Below are positions 1-7,952 of a stretch of 64,000 nt of DNA, in pieces. Made by a program: the position numbers and the translations under genes. Positions within the stretch are counted from its first letter, which is position 1, and the number at the start of each line of letters is the position of its first letter. The notes under the pieces are model-generated. The model ran no database searches. It had not been told where the DNA came from and saw nothing but the letters and a program-made list of their open reading frames with translations. The stretch lies in assembly GCF_042685085.1 (NCBI RefSeq), contig NZ_JBHUMM010000045.1, positions 124,001 through 188,000 on the forward strand. The letters are read 5' to 3'. This DNA comes from Marinicrinis sediminis (GTDB taxonomy: Bacteria > Bacillota > Bacilli > Paenibacillales > KCTC-33676).

Positions 1-214
1 GAAAGGCCGAGGCAAACTGGATCTGCTCCCAGGCAGCCGCATAATTGCTGAACACAAATTCCTTCGGCCACGAGATGGTATGCATGAGAATCTCGGCAAA
101 GCTTTTGACCGAGTTGACAGCAACGAAGTAAAACGGGATGAGGAAGACGAGTGCGAGCGCAATCGCCATGATTTCCAGCAACAGCTTGCTCCAGGAATAT
201 CTGGATTCACCCAT
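1..214 (-). CDS. Carbohydrate ABC transporter permease, MalG-like (partial)
   Basis: N-terminal 71 residues of a membrane permease that continues beyond the left edge. The protein begins MGESRYSW and has a hydrophobic helix at about residues 10-32 (LLLEIMAIALALVFLIPFYF), followed by the short extracytoplasmic region usual in MalG-family sugar permeases. Its ATG shares one base with the TAA stop of the MalF-like permease just upstream (TAATG), and a GGAGG lies before it, so the two are translationally coupled. It would form the inner-membrane heterodimer with that partner; the solute-binding protein and regulators are presumably further left. The substrate cannot be told from this fragment. 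Confidence 0.9.
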   Translation of the reverse strand, partial: MGESRYSWSKLLLEIMAIALALVFLIPFYFVAVNSVKSFAEILMHTISWPKEFVFSNYAAAWEQIQFASAF

Positions 215-1098
215 TACATCTCAACCTCCTTTCGCTTCGTTAACGAGACTTGAATGATCGTGATAGCCGCTACAGCCAGGAAGAAGATAAAGGCTTTTGC
301 CGCTCCGATGCCATAGCGATTGTTGCGAAATGCTTCTTCGTAAATGTGGATCGTCAGCGATTCCGTAGACTGGAACGGACCTCCACCCGTAAGCGCATAG
401 TTGATATCGAAAATCTTGAACGCATGTGAAATGGTCAGAAACAAGCAGATGGTAAATGCCTGTGCGATCAACGGAATCACGATGACACGCAATCGCTGTA
501 CACTGTTGGCTCCATCAATCTTGGCTGCCTCCAGCAGGCTCTGATCAATGCCTTGCAGGGCCGCGATATAGATGACCATCATGTATCCGCTTAACTGCCA
601 GGCAAACACGATGACCAGTCCCCAGAAAGCTGTCGATGCATCACCGAGCCACGGGGTTTTCAGCGCTTCGATCCCCGTCAGGTTGCCGAAGCTCGGAAAG
701 CCTTTCGTGAAAATAAAGTGCCAGATAAATCCGAGAATCAGCCCCCCGATCACATTCGGGATAAAAAAGGCGGTTCTCAGCATATTTTGCGTTTTCAAAT
801 AGCTCGTCACCAGCAAGGCCAGGCCAAAGCCGATGACATTCGTCAGGATCACGGCCGTCACAGTAAACCGAAGTGTAAATGAGAAGGAGTCCCGGAACAA
901 GGGATCGTCCGTGAAGATATGTGTGAAATTAGATAAACCGACCATATTCGGATCACTGGATACGCCGTTCCAGTCCGTGAAGGAGTAGCCCATCCCCATC
1001 ACAAAAGGGATGACGACAATCAGGAAGAAAAAGAATACAGCAGGGCCGGTAAAGAGCCAGTACTCTCCGATTTTCTTGTAGTTGGTTTTGGTTTTCAT
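214..1098 (-). CDS. Sugar ABC transporter permease, MalF/LplB-like
   Basis: Inner-membrane permease of 294 residues, the usual size for Firmicute MalF-type subunits. About six hydrophobic segments are visible, the first at residues 14-38. The EAA loop typical of importer permeases is present near residue 190 (EAAKIDGANSVQRLRVIVIP), where the ATPase subunit docks. An AGGGAGG ribosome binding site precedes the ATG. It starts a unit with its own promoter (1126-1154) and is followed by the MalG-like permease. It lies directly downstream of a dehydrogenase/sulfatase gene set, so the imported sugar is probably the product of that pathway; this link is inference. Confidence 0.93.
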   Translation of the reverse strand: MKTKTNYKKIGEYWLFTGPAVFFFFLIVVIPFVMGMGYSFTDWNGVSSDPNMVGLSNFTHIFTDDPLFRDSFSFTLRFTVTAVILTNVIGFGLALLVTSYLKTQNMLRTAFFIPNVIGGLILGFIWHFIFTKGFPSFGNLTGIEALKTPWLGDASTAFWGLVIVFAWQLSGYMMVIYIAALQGIDQSLLEAAKIDGANSVQRLRVIVIPLIAQAFTICLFLTISHAFKIFDINYALTGGGPFQSTESLTIHIYEEAFRNNRYGIGAAKAFIFFLAVAAITIIQVSLTKRKEVEM

Positions 1099-1125
1099 CT
1101 GGCTGTTCCCTCCCTTCTTTCTTTT

Positions 1126-1154
1126 ATTATAGAAGTGTGATCGATGTCATTGTA
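1126..1154 (-). promoter_or_regulatory. Promoter of the ABC permease unit, with CACACTT box
   Basis: On the minus strand a perfect TATAAT (1126-1131) lies 17 bases from a weak -35, TACAAT (1149-1154). The spacer ends in ATCACACTTC. Nearly the same arrangement occurs upstream of the sulfatase (7337-7365), with GTCACACTTT in the spacer. A weak -35 with a strong -10 is typical of activator-dependent promoters. The regulator is not in the window. Confidence 0.6.
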
Positions 1155-1193
1155 CGAACGAAATTGATCTATTCTTGGTACTTTTGTGAATAA

Positions 1194-1207
1194 ATAAAGC
1201 GCTTACT
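1194..1207. promoter_or_regulatory. Possible CcpA cre site
   Basis: The 14-mer ATAAAGCGCTTACT matches 11 of 14 positions of a cre box of the type TGAAAGCGCTTACA. It lies about 40 bases upstream of the -35 of the sugar permease unit. Catabolite control would fit a sugar import operon, but one imperfect match is weak support. A nearby hairpin (1222-1245) with no T-run lies between this site and the upstream dehydrogenase gene. Confidence 0.35.
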
Positions 1208-1254
1208 TCGGATTTGACTGCGGAGCCTCCTGATAGGAAGGCTCCACTATTTTG

Positions 1255-2241
1255 CTATATCTTGACCACACGACCGGTTCGCGCTGACTCATAAGCCGCA
1301 ATCGCAACACGTGTAGAATGGAGGCCGTCTTCTCCGGTAATCGGCATGTCTTCACCTGTTTTCAGGACATGCAGGAGATCGGATACGAGCAGATCGTCCT
1401 TGTTGTCTCCCCAGTAACTCCACTCCGCATGACCGATCTCCCCGCTATAGATTTCATTGATTTGCTGGAAATAATCAATGGAAATCGTTCCTTTCGTTCC
1501 GATCCATTCGATGGTCAGGTCCCGCTTGTACGGGTAGGGCTCAATTCTGGACCAGCTCGTATCGAGCGAAGCGATCACACCGTTTGCGAACTTCACATTG
1601 ACCATCCCGGAATCGTCGATATTCAGCTCATCATAGAAGAGCGTGCCGTTCTCCGCGTAGACCTCTACCGCTGGCGAACCGATGACCCAGTTCATGATAT
1701 CCATTACGTGGACACTGTGATCCAGCATCGCACCGCCGCCGGAAAGGGAGGCATCTACAAACCATCCACCGGGCATAGCTCCCTTGTTCGTTCCCTTGAC
1801 CGCGACCAGCTCCCCGATTTCTCCCTGATCGATGAGGCGCTTCGCTTCTACGACGGTCGGGACATAACGGTTCGGGAAAGCCGTCATCAGCTTGACACCG
1901 TTCTCCTTGCATGCCTCAATCATGGCTTCCATGTCTGCGACCTTCGTGCCCAGCGGCTTTTCACACATGACATGCTTTTTCGCCTTGGCTGCGGCAATCG
2001 TATGCTCCGCATGAAAGACGTTCTCAGAATTGATAATGATGACATCGCAATCCGTCTCCAGCAAATCCTCGTAGCGATCAAAGAATGTTACCTGATGGGT
2101 GTCACAGATGTCCTTCACGCGCGACGGGTCTGCATCCCATATGCCGACAATCTCTGCATCCTCTCGCTCGATCAACACCTCAAAATAGCTGAATGCGTGC
2201 ATGTGTGCAAAGCTGAGCATGCCGATTTTGATCTTATTCAT
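1255..2241 (-). CDS. Gfo/Idh/MocA family oxidoreductase
   Basis: NAD(P)-dependent sugar or cyclitol dehydrogenase-like protein, 328 residues. The N-terminal Rossmann domain begins KIKIGMLSFAHMHAFSY, where the usual GxGxxG is replaced by a degenerate GMLSFAHM. The family motif EKP is intact (HVMCEKPLGTKV, near residue 95), carrying the Lys used in catalysis. The C-terminal alpha/beta domain contains GGGAMLDHSVHVMD, the usual active-site Asp/His region. The start overlaps the end of the upstream gene by 8 bases and GGGGAGGG precedes it. It is the third of three consecutive family members, suggesting stepwise redox chemistry on one sugar. The substrate is unknown. Confidence 0.9.
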   Translation of the reverse strand: MNKIKIGMLSFAHMHAFSYFEVLIEREDAEIVGIWDADPSRVKDICDTHQVTFFDRYEDLLETDCDVIIINSENVFHAEHTIAAAKAKKHVMCEKPLGTKVADMEAMIEACKENGVKLMTAFPNRYVPTVVEAKRLIDQGEIGELVAVKGTNKGAMPGGWFVDASLSGGGAMLDHSVHVMDIMNWVIGSPAVEVYAENGTLFYDELNIDDSGMVNVKFANGVIASLDTSWSRIEPYPYKRDLTIEWIGTKGTISIDYFQQINEIYSGEIGHAEWSYWGDNKDDLLVSDLLHVLKTGEDMPITGEDGLHSTRVAIAAYESARTGRVVKI

Positions 2242-3166
2242 CGTGATTCCCTCCCCACTTTACCGGTTGTCCCTGTGCGACGGATGTCAGTACGGCTGAA
2301 GCGAGACGTACGGCTTCATCCACATGAGCACGAAGCTGCTGTGCTCGCTCCCCATCTGTCAGGATACCTGCAAGCTGGTCAGCTTCCAGGGCCCGGATGT
2401 CCAATCTGGTCGGGGTCACCGCCACCTTGCTGTTGTGTTGTTGGACTTGCATCGTATGTTTGCTGTCATTGTAGCGCAGTACACCTCTGTTACCCGCAAT
2501 CTCGCCCTTTCTGACTGCTTCACCCGGATAACCGCTACAGACTTCCATATTGACGATGCCCCCTGATGCCATACGCAGCGTAATGAGCATCATGTTGACG
2601 CCCGCCTGCTGTCTTTGCATCGCATAGATCGTCTTCACCTCTCCGAGCAGATCCAGCACCATACCCAGTTCCCGAATCATCGCCTCGATCAGGTTAGCGT
2701 TATTGTCTGGCATATAACACGTCGTGTTCATGACCCCGAATCGGCCAATCTTCCCGCCTGCAATAGCCTGCTTCAGATCGATAAACCGCGGATCAAACCG
2801 GGAGGATGACAAGACCATCACACGACCTGCTGCCTGTTGCCATTGATCCAGTTGTGCTTGTGCCTGCTCCAAGTCTTCGGCAAGCACAGAAGCACAGCGA
2901 ACATCGACGCCTGAGCGGATGGCAGCCTGTATCTGCTCCGCCATCCCTGATGCTGACCCGCCCTGTACGAGGATGAGCTGCGGTTTGACTTCCTCCAGCA
3001 TCGTGTTCATGCATGTGTAAGGTGTTGTGTGGCAAGCAGCAGCGGCCTGTTTGGCCACTGCCTCATTTTCATCGTAAATGCCTGCGATCTCCATCCCGTC
3101 TACTGCGGCCCATTTATTCAGATTTGCGCTGGCTTCTGCGCCAGCTCCTACAGCTGCGATTCTCAT
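2234..3166 (-). CDS. Gfo/Idh/MocA-like protein lacking the catalytic Lys
   Basis: A 310-residue protein with a Rossmann start (MRIAAVGAGAEASAN) and the overall Gfo/Idh/MocA size. At the position where both neighbours have CEKP, this protein reads VRCASVLAEDLEQA, so the EKP motif and its Lys are missing. The C-terminal half is recognisable (GGIVNMEVCSGYPGEA) but diverged. It sits between two canonical paralogues, 9 bases after one and overlapping the other by 8, so it is co-translated with them. It may be a non-catalytic or altered-specificity subunit; this is inference. No frameshift or truncation is seen. Confidence 0.8.
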   Translation of the reverse strand: MRIAAVGAGAEASANLNKWAAVDGMEIAGIYDENEAVAKQAAAACHTTPYTCMNTMLEEVKPQLILVQGGSASGMAEQIQAAIRSGVDVRCASVLAEDLEQAQAQLDQWQQAAGRVMVLSSSRFDPRFIDLKQAIAGGKIGRFGVMNTTCYMPDNNANLIEAMIRELGMVLDLLGEVKTIYAMQRQQAGVNMMLITLRMASGGIVNMEVCSGYPGEAVRKGEIAGNRGVLRYNDSKHTMQVQQHNSKVAVTPTRLDIRALEADQLAGILTDGERAQQLRAHVDEAVRLASAVLTSVAQGQPVKWGGNHDE

Positions 3167-3175
3167 GCTTGCGGC

Positions 3176-4267
3176 TCACTCCTTCTCATCGAAATATATC
3201 GCTTTGCCTGTTCGCGATGATTCATAGATCGCTTCCAGAATCTGAGATACAACCAGCGCCTGCTCCGGTGTCACGACGGGGTCCTTGTCCTCCAGTATCG
3301 CCTCGATCCACAGTCTGGCTTCCAGCTCGCCCGGTGGCTGCTGCTGCGTATTGTAGAAATTGACACCCTCGTGATTAAGCTCGATACTCGTCGTATACAA
3401 TTCGCTGTCTCTCTCTCCGTTCACTCGTAGACCGTCCCACATGTCCGCTCCAGCTTCGGTTCCGCACAGCGTCACTTTCGCAGTTCCTTCCTGCAGCATA
3501 TTGAGTGCCCAGCTAGATTCAAGCATGATGGTTGCGCCATTCTCCATCGTGATCATCCCGAATGCCGAATCTTCCACCTTGAACTTTTCCGGGTCCCACG
3601 GCCCGAAGGGATTCGCCGCATTCGCCCGCTGACCCAGCTTGTGGTAAGAAGTGCCGAGCACAACCTTCGGCTTGTAATTGTTCATCATCCATAGCGTCAG
3701 ATCGAGCGCATGCGTCCCGATATCGATCAGCGGTCCGCCTCCTTGCACCTCCTGATCGAGAAACTGTCCCCAGGTCGGAACGCCGCGTCTTCGAATCGCG
3801 TGCGCCTTAGCAAAGTAAATGTCTCCGAACTCTCCTTTTCGGCACAAGCGGTGCAAGTACTGGCTGTCCGGACGGAAGCGGTTGTTGTAACCGATCGTCA
3901 GTTTCTTTCCAGTGCGTTTGGCGGTCTCCACCATCAACTTGGCTTCCGCGACCGTCTTGGCAATCGGCTTCTCGCACATCACATGTTTACCCGCTTCCAG
4001 GGCAGCGATTGTGATCTCGGCATGACTGGCATTGCTCGTACACACATGTACCACTTCAATCGCCTCATCTGCCAACAAGTCCATATAGGTTGGATAGATT
4101 TTGGCATCCAGACTGCCATATTCATCGGCCGCTTTTTGCGCACGGGCCTGCTCATGATCGGTAAAACCAACCATTTCTACCGTATCCAGCTTGGACAGGC
4201 TGGGCATATGCTTCGCATTCGCAATGCCCCCGCACCCGATGATCCCAATCTTCAGTTTTCTACTCAT
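3176..4267 (-). CDS. Gfo/Idh/MocA family oxidoreductase
   Basis: A canonical 363-residue member. It has a nucleotide-binding GIIGCGGIANAKHMP at the N terminus, HVMCEKPIAKTV near residue 100 and a GGGPLIDIGTHALDLTLWMM active-site segment near residue 180. ATG at 4267 is chosen because GGGAGAG lies 7 bases before it; a GTG two codons upstream is also open. It is the first of three linked family genes and follows the PHP-like hydrolase gene. Family members oxidise or isomerise sugars, inositols or their derivatives with NAD(P). Its role is probably catabolism of the sugar released by the upstream hydrolytic genes. Confidence 0.92.
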   Translation of the reverse strand: MSRKLKIGIIGCGGIANAKHMPSLSKLDTVEMVGFTDHEQARAQKAADEYGSLDAKIYPTYMDLLADEAIEVVHVCTSNASHAEITIAALEAGKHVMCEKPIAKTVAEAKLMVETAKRTGKKLTIGYNNRFRPDSQYLHRLCRKGEFGDIYFAKAHAIRRRGVPTWGQFLDQEVQGGGPLIDIGTHALDLTLWMMNNYKPKVVLGTSYHKLGQRANAANPFGPWDPEKFKVEDSAFGMITMENGATIMLESSWALNMLQEGTAKVTLCGTEAGADMWDGLRVNGERDSELYTTSIELNHEGVNFYNTQQQPPGELEARLWIEAILEDKDPVVTPEQALVVSQILEAIYESSRTGKAIYFDEKE

Positions 4268-4356
4268 CTGCACTCTCTCCCATCAGATCGATTGTGTATG
4301 TGGTTTTACCTTGCTCTGCTTGATTTGCTTCATTTGCTTCATTTGCTTGGACAGGC

Positions 4357-5853
4357 TTATGCGTTAACAAAAATCGGAGAAATCCAGGCAAACTGATGAT
4401 TTTTCTGACGAATCTCCACATGATAGACGTCTGTCTCATTCTCTGCCTGCTCGTCTGTCCATTCCCCCTGATACGTATACGCTTGCTCCGGCACTGCACG
4501 GTGCACCAGGAATGCTTCGGAATTATGCGGCTGCAAATGGGTGCTGATGCCGCCCTCCAGCAGTTGACCGATTGTCAGAGACATTTCCTTGCCGTTCAGT
4601 ACAATATGCAGTTTCGAGGACACATCTCCCTCGACCTCCAGAATGAGCGCTGCGGTATGGGCATGCAGGGTCGTTGGATTTTTGAAGCTGGTGCAAGTCC
4701 ATGACACTTGCTGCTCGGACTGTTCGAGGATCTCATTGGCCAGTTCATTCAGCGTCGGATCTTCCTTCATATCCGGTGACGGTGCCAGTACGCTTCTTCC
4801 TCTGAAGCATGTTTCCACATCATGAAGCACGCCGTTTTCCAGGGAAACTTGTCCGTTCCAGATATAACCGTCCTTGGCGTTGCCCCAGCCCATTTCCAGG
4901 CGGATCTTGAACTTGCCGGACTGTGGTTTGGACACGTTCATTTCATCGCCATTGATGATTTTCCAAGGCTTGAGATTTTTGTACACGGTGATTCTGTCGA
5001 TGGTATCGCATCCTCGCACGTCCAGCTCCAGCTTGCGGGCATCTGCTGCCTGAATCTCACTGCCAAATGGAGCCCCATTGATCCGGAAATCTGCCTGAAT
5101 CTTGTCTCCGGTAATCGCATAGGTTCTTCTCGCCCGAATGGCTTCCCAGATCGCTTCCCGCGTCTTTTCTTCGGCCAGTACAGCGAGCCTGCCATCCCCG
5201 TAAGAGCCCGGGTAACCAGCGTGATGATCCGTCGATCCGACGAAGCCGAAGCGATGTCCGCGACGAATCGCTTCAAAGATCGTGCTTCGCGGGTCTCTTG
5301 GCCCCATATCGTGATAATACGGATACGGTGCATCCTCCGACATGCCGCAGCCGTGCTTGGAATACACTTCAATAATCGGACTGATCTCCGGATTGAAGGA
5401 CTCCCAGTTGCCTCCGCGGTAGCCCGGTGTATAACCGACATGATGCGGAACGGCGATGACCTCCTTGCTCCCGAGCTTCTCGATAATGTGAGCAGGAGAA
5501 TCCCCTTCCATCAACGGAAAGTCATCATGCAAGGAAACAATATGATGATCCCCATATTCACTGGAATGCGCTTCATACCCCTGGAACGTGACAAACTCAT
5601 GCGGTACATTCGCCTCGGCTACCGTATTTCGTACCTGCTCCCAATGATCGGCCAGTTTGGCAAAGCCCTTTTCATGAAAATCGACGAGAAATTCAAGCTC
5701 CTCAGTCCGTTCCGGCATATCATGCCAGGAGGCATGTCCGGTAATGGATACGAAATCCAGCTGACTTTTCGCTGCCTTCAACGCATTCTCCAGACTCCCG
5801 TATCCATAACTGATGCCACAATGATTATGCAAATCTCCCCAATACAACTTCAT
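4357..5853 (-). CDS. PHP/DUF3604-like metallohydrolase
   Basis: A 498-residue protein starting MKLYWGDLHNHCGIS. The D-L-H-N-H cluster at residues 7-11 is the metal-binding signature of PHP-superfamily hydrolases, and further ligand candidates occur in FVSITGHASWHDMP, AVPHHVGYTPG and GSTDHHAGYPGSYGDG. The C-terminal 220 residues look beta-rich and may bind carbohydrate. No signal peptide is seen, so it is probably cytoplasmic. AAGGAG lies 9 bases before the ATG. It sits between a sulfatase and three dehydrogenase genes, suggesting hydrolysis of a sugar derivative. Family members include phosphoesterases and other metal-dependent hydrolases; the exact reaction is not assignable. Confidence 0.82.
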   Translation of the reverse strand: MKLYWGDLHNHCGISYGYGSLENALKAAKSQLDFVSITGHASWHDMPERTEELEFLVDFHEKGFAKLADHWEQVRNTVAEANVPHEFVTFQGYEAHSSEYGDHHIVSLHDDFPLMEGDSPAHIIEKLGSKEVIAVPHHVGYTPGYRGGNWESFNPEISPIIEVYSKHGCGMSEDAPYPYYHDMGPRDPRSTIFEAIRRGHRFGFVGSTDHHAGYPGSYGDGRLAVLAEEKTREAIWEAIRARRTYAITGDKIQADFRINGAPFGSEIQAADARKLELDVRGCDTIDRITVYKNLKPWKIINGDEMNVSKPQSGKFKIRLEMGWGNAKDGYIWNGQVSLENGVLHDVETCFRGRSVLAPSPDMKEDPTLNELANEILEQSEQQVSWTCTSFKNPTTLHAHTAALILEVEGDVSSKLHIVLNGKEMSLTIGQLLEGGISTHLQPHNSEAFLVHRAVPEQAYTYQGEWTDEQAENETDVYHVEIRQKNHQFAWISPIFVNA

Positions 5854-5956
5854 TCCCCATCACTCCTTTTATAAAGTTCACTTGTTTGTAGCTGGTCTAT
5901 TGCTCGTTGATTGTAGCTTGCCGATCGTTTGACTGGATCGGTTCAGCGCTCATATG

Positions 5957-7306
5957 CTACTTATCGGAATATGCCGATTCCTCCGGCCACACATCGGTCA
6001 GCCTTTCATTTGGACTGATCGCATCCTGCCGATTGACAACGGCCTGCTTCGGCAATGGCACAACCGGGTGATACTGCAGCGGATCTGCTGTCTCTTCCAT
6101 CCATCGATCCAGGCGCTGGCTCAAATCTTCATAAACCTCCCGATAGTCTTCCTGCTCCCGCACATTGACACGCTCCACCGGGTCCATATACAGGTCAAAC
6201 AGCATGTCTGAAGGTTCCGTGCCTTTCAGATAACCATGTTCCACCAGAAAATCCTTGCTCACACTGTCATCGATATTCGCTGCGATGCGATGCGCCAAAT
6301 GGTCATAGCGGCGGATCAGCTTGTATCGCTTGGATCGGATCATGCGCATCGGTTCATAGGCCGCGTGGTAACTCACCTCTGCAAAGCAATGGTCCCGAAT
6401 CACGTCCACCTCCCCGTTCATGAGAGGCATCATGGACGAGCCCTGCAGCCACGGTGGGGAATCCACACCCAGCCACTGGCAAAAGGTCGGAAAGACATCG
6501 ATCTGTGATACGAGGGCATCACTGACTTCGCCCTGCCGGTGTCCATCCGGGAACCGTACCATGAAAGCCACCTTAATGCCGGTATCCAGCAAGTTGCACT
6601 TCATGCGAGGAAAGGCTAGACCATGGTCGGTCGAGAATACGACCAGGGTGTCTGCTCGGCAAGCGGCACTCTCCAGTGCCCGAAGGACAATGCCGACGCA
6701 ATCATCCATGCCTTTTGCTGATTCGATATATGCCGCCATATCCGTCCGATTTTGCGGAGAATCATAGAGCGGAAACGGCGGTGTCACATAGTGGGCCGAT
6801 GCCGGGCTCACTTGTGGAAATTCCCGATGGGTCTGATACAGACCGAGAGAGAGAAAGAAAGGCCGTTCATGCGACTGCTGGATGAAATCGGCCGCCAGGC
6901 TGGCATGGTGCCGGTCCATCTCCGCCAGAGACTCGACAGATTGATCGAGTTTATAGGGCGCATTCAGGATCTGGCTGTAGCCGATCATCTCACGGTCTGG
7001 CGCTTCGTGCTGAATGCCGCACAGTACCGTATCTACTCCTGCCTTCCTGAACCAGGAGGCCATATGCTGCTCATAGTCATGTAAGCGAAAGCCGCGGTGG
7101 GCGAGTCCATTCATTCCGCATGAATGCGGCGACATGCCGGTCATCATAGCGGAGCGACTGGCTGAACAGGTCGGCGCCGCGCTGTACATCTGCCTGAATA
7201 CCAGCCCTTCCTTCGCCAGCTTCATCAGATTAGGCGTTGGCACCTGGTGACCGTACGGCTGAATATACGTTCCGGTATCATGCGTATGGATATAGATGAT
7301 ATTCAC
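5957..7306 (-). CDS. Sulfatase family hydrolase (Cys type)
   Basis: Alkaline-phosphatase-fold sulfatase of 449 residues. GTG at 7306 is chosen because GAGGAGG lies 6 bases before it; a longer reading adds 16 unlikely residues. The sulfatase signature reads TCSASRSAMMTG, with Cys47 the residue oxidised to formylglycine and Arg51 conserved. Ala rather than Pro follows in the C-x-A-x-R form. A second metal site region is VVFSTDHGLAFPRMKC. There is no signal peptide, so a cytoplasmic substrate (imported sulfated sugar) is likely. No sulfatase-maturing enzyme gene is in the window. It heads the dehydrogenase gene set and has its own promoter. Confidence 0.92.
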   Translation of the reverse strand: MNIIYIHTHDTGTYIQPYGHQVPTPNLMKLAKEGLVFRQMYSAAPTCSASRSAMMTGMSPHSCGMNGLAHRGFRLHDYEQHMASWFRKAGVDTVLCGIQHEAPDREMIGYSQILNAPYKLDQSVESLAEMDRHHASLAADFIQQSHERPFFLSLGLYQTHREFPQVSPASAHYVTPPFPLYDSPQNRTDMAAYIESAKGMDDCVGIVLRALESAACRADTLVVFSTDHGLAFPRMKCNLLDTGIKVAFMVRFPDGHRQGEVSDALVSQIDVFPTFCQWLGVDSPPWLQGSSMMPLMNGEVDVIRDHCFAEVSYHAAYEPMRMIRSKRYKLIRRYDHLAHRIAANIDDSVSKDFLVEHGYLKGTEPSDMLFDLYMDPVERVNVREQEDYREVYEDLSQRLDRWMEETADPLQYHPVVPLPKQAVVNRQDAISPNERLTDVWPEESAYSDK

Positions 7307-7336
7307 ACCTGACCTCCTCGCCTTGTATTTGTTTTT

Positions 7337-7365
7337 ATTATAAAAGTGTGACAAATCTCATCATA
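7337..7365 (-). promoter_or_regulatory. Promoter of the sulfatase operon, with CACACTT box
   Basis: Minus-strand TATAAT (7337-7342), a 17-base spacer ending GTCACACTTT, and a weak -35 TATGAT (7360-7365). It aligns closely with the promoter at 1126-1154, including a CGTA before or across the -35 and AAAA after the -10. The shared spacer box points to a common regulator, not identified here. Confidence 0.6.
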
Positions 7366-7425
7366 CGGACAATATTGACGGAAGTTTGGGAATAAAGTGA
7401 AGCCTTGCGCCTGGCTTATCAAAGC

Positions 7426-7461
7426 ATAAAAAAAAGAGGACCACATCGAAGTGTGATCCTC
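7426..7461 (-). terminator. Rho-independent terminator
   Basis: Minus-strand hairpin 7436-7461 (GAGGATCACAC / GTGGTCCTC arms with a short loop) followed by eight T. It ends the XRE regulator / small membrane peptide unit and separates it from the sulfatase operon. Confidence 0.85.
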
Positions 7462-7542
7462 CCTTGCCAAGCATATGCCGCCATGACATCCTGATTCAGG
7501 ATGACTTTAACAGGATAAACAATTGATTGGCCTGCTCTTCAT

Positions 7543-7662
7543 TCAACGGGTCTCAATCTCATTTTGTATCGTGTCCTCTTCAGCCATCCACTGCACAATA
7601 TTGAATACCACAGAGGCTGCAAGAAGAACGGTTCCCACGATCAGAAGCCTGTTCGATTTCAT
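7543..7662 (-). CDS. 39-residue single-span membrane peptide
   Basis: Short ORF encoding a peptide that begins MKSNRLLIVGTVLLAAS. One transmembrane helix spans about residues 6-24, followed by an acidic tail (QWMAEEDTIQNEIETR). AAGGGG lies about 8 bases before the ATG. It begins 30 bases after the XRE-family regulator gene and ends before a strong terminator, so the two form a small operon. No homologue is recognised; many small XRE regulators in Bacillales are paired with a membrane protein, so a regulator-linked membrane partner is plausible. Confidence rests on the ribosome binding site, the hydrophobic profile and the position. Confidence 0.6.
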   Translation of the reverse strand: MKSNRLLIVGTVLLAASVVFNIVQWMAEEDTIQNEIETR

Positions 7663-7692
7663 CTGTATTCCCCTTTTGCAACTGGTATACAG

Positions 7693-7914
7693 CTATCCAC
7701 TTTCCTCTTCCTCGCTTCGTTTCACATACTCCATCATATCTCCGGGCTGACAATCCAGCACTTCACATAGTTTATCAATGACTTCTAACGATACATACTC
7801 ATTCTTGTTGAGCTTTGCCATCGTTGCAGATGATATGCGCGCCCGTTTCATTAATTCTGTTTTCTTTATTTCCCGGTCTATCAGCATTTTTTGAAATGGC
7901 TTGTAACTGATCAT
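7693..7914 (-). CDS. XRE/Cro-CI family transcriptional regulator (small)
   Basis: A 73-residue helix-turn-helix protein of the YozG type, consisting of little more than the DNA-binding domain (KTELMKRARISSATMAKLNKNEYVSLEVIDKLCEVLDCQPGDMMEYV). The ATG at 7914 is preceded by AGAGGAAGG; a longer reading from 7935 would include the ribosome binding site in the coding region and is rejected. It is followed by a small membrane peptide gene. Regulators of this size usually control their own operon. Confidence 0.88.
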   Translation of the reverse strand: MISYKPFQKMLIDREIKKTELMKRARISSATMAKLNKNEYVSLEVIDKLCEVLDCQPGDMMEYVKRSEEEESG

Positions 7915-7952
7915 CCGTTTCCTTCCTCTATTCAATGATTATCAGAGTAGAA

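Noticed and set aside
1222..1245. Hairpin GGAGCC / GGCTCC as a terminator
   Set aside because: There is no T-run on the minus strand, so it was not called as a terminator.
1318..2514. 398-residue plus-strand ORF
   Set aside because: It lies opposite the two dehydrogenase genes, has no ribosome binding site and an unusual composition rich in Arg, His and Cys; it mirrors real coding sequence on the other strand.
4300..4360. Microrepeat TTGCTTCATT in the gap between dehydrogenase and PHP-like genes
   Set aside because: Only three imperfect units of about 12 bases; no link to known repeat elements or regulation.
4822..5874. 350-residue plus-strand ORF
   Set aside because: Antisense to the PHP-like hydrolase, without start signals or recognisable domains.
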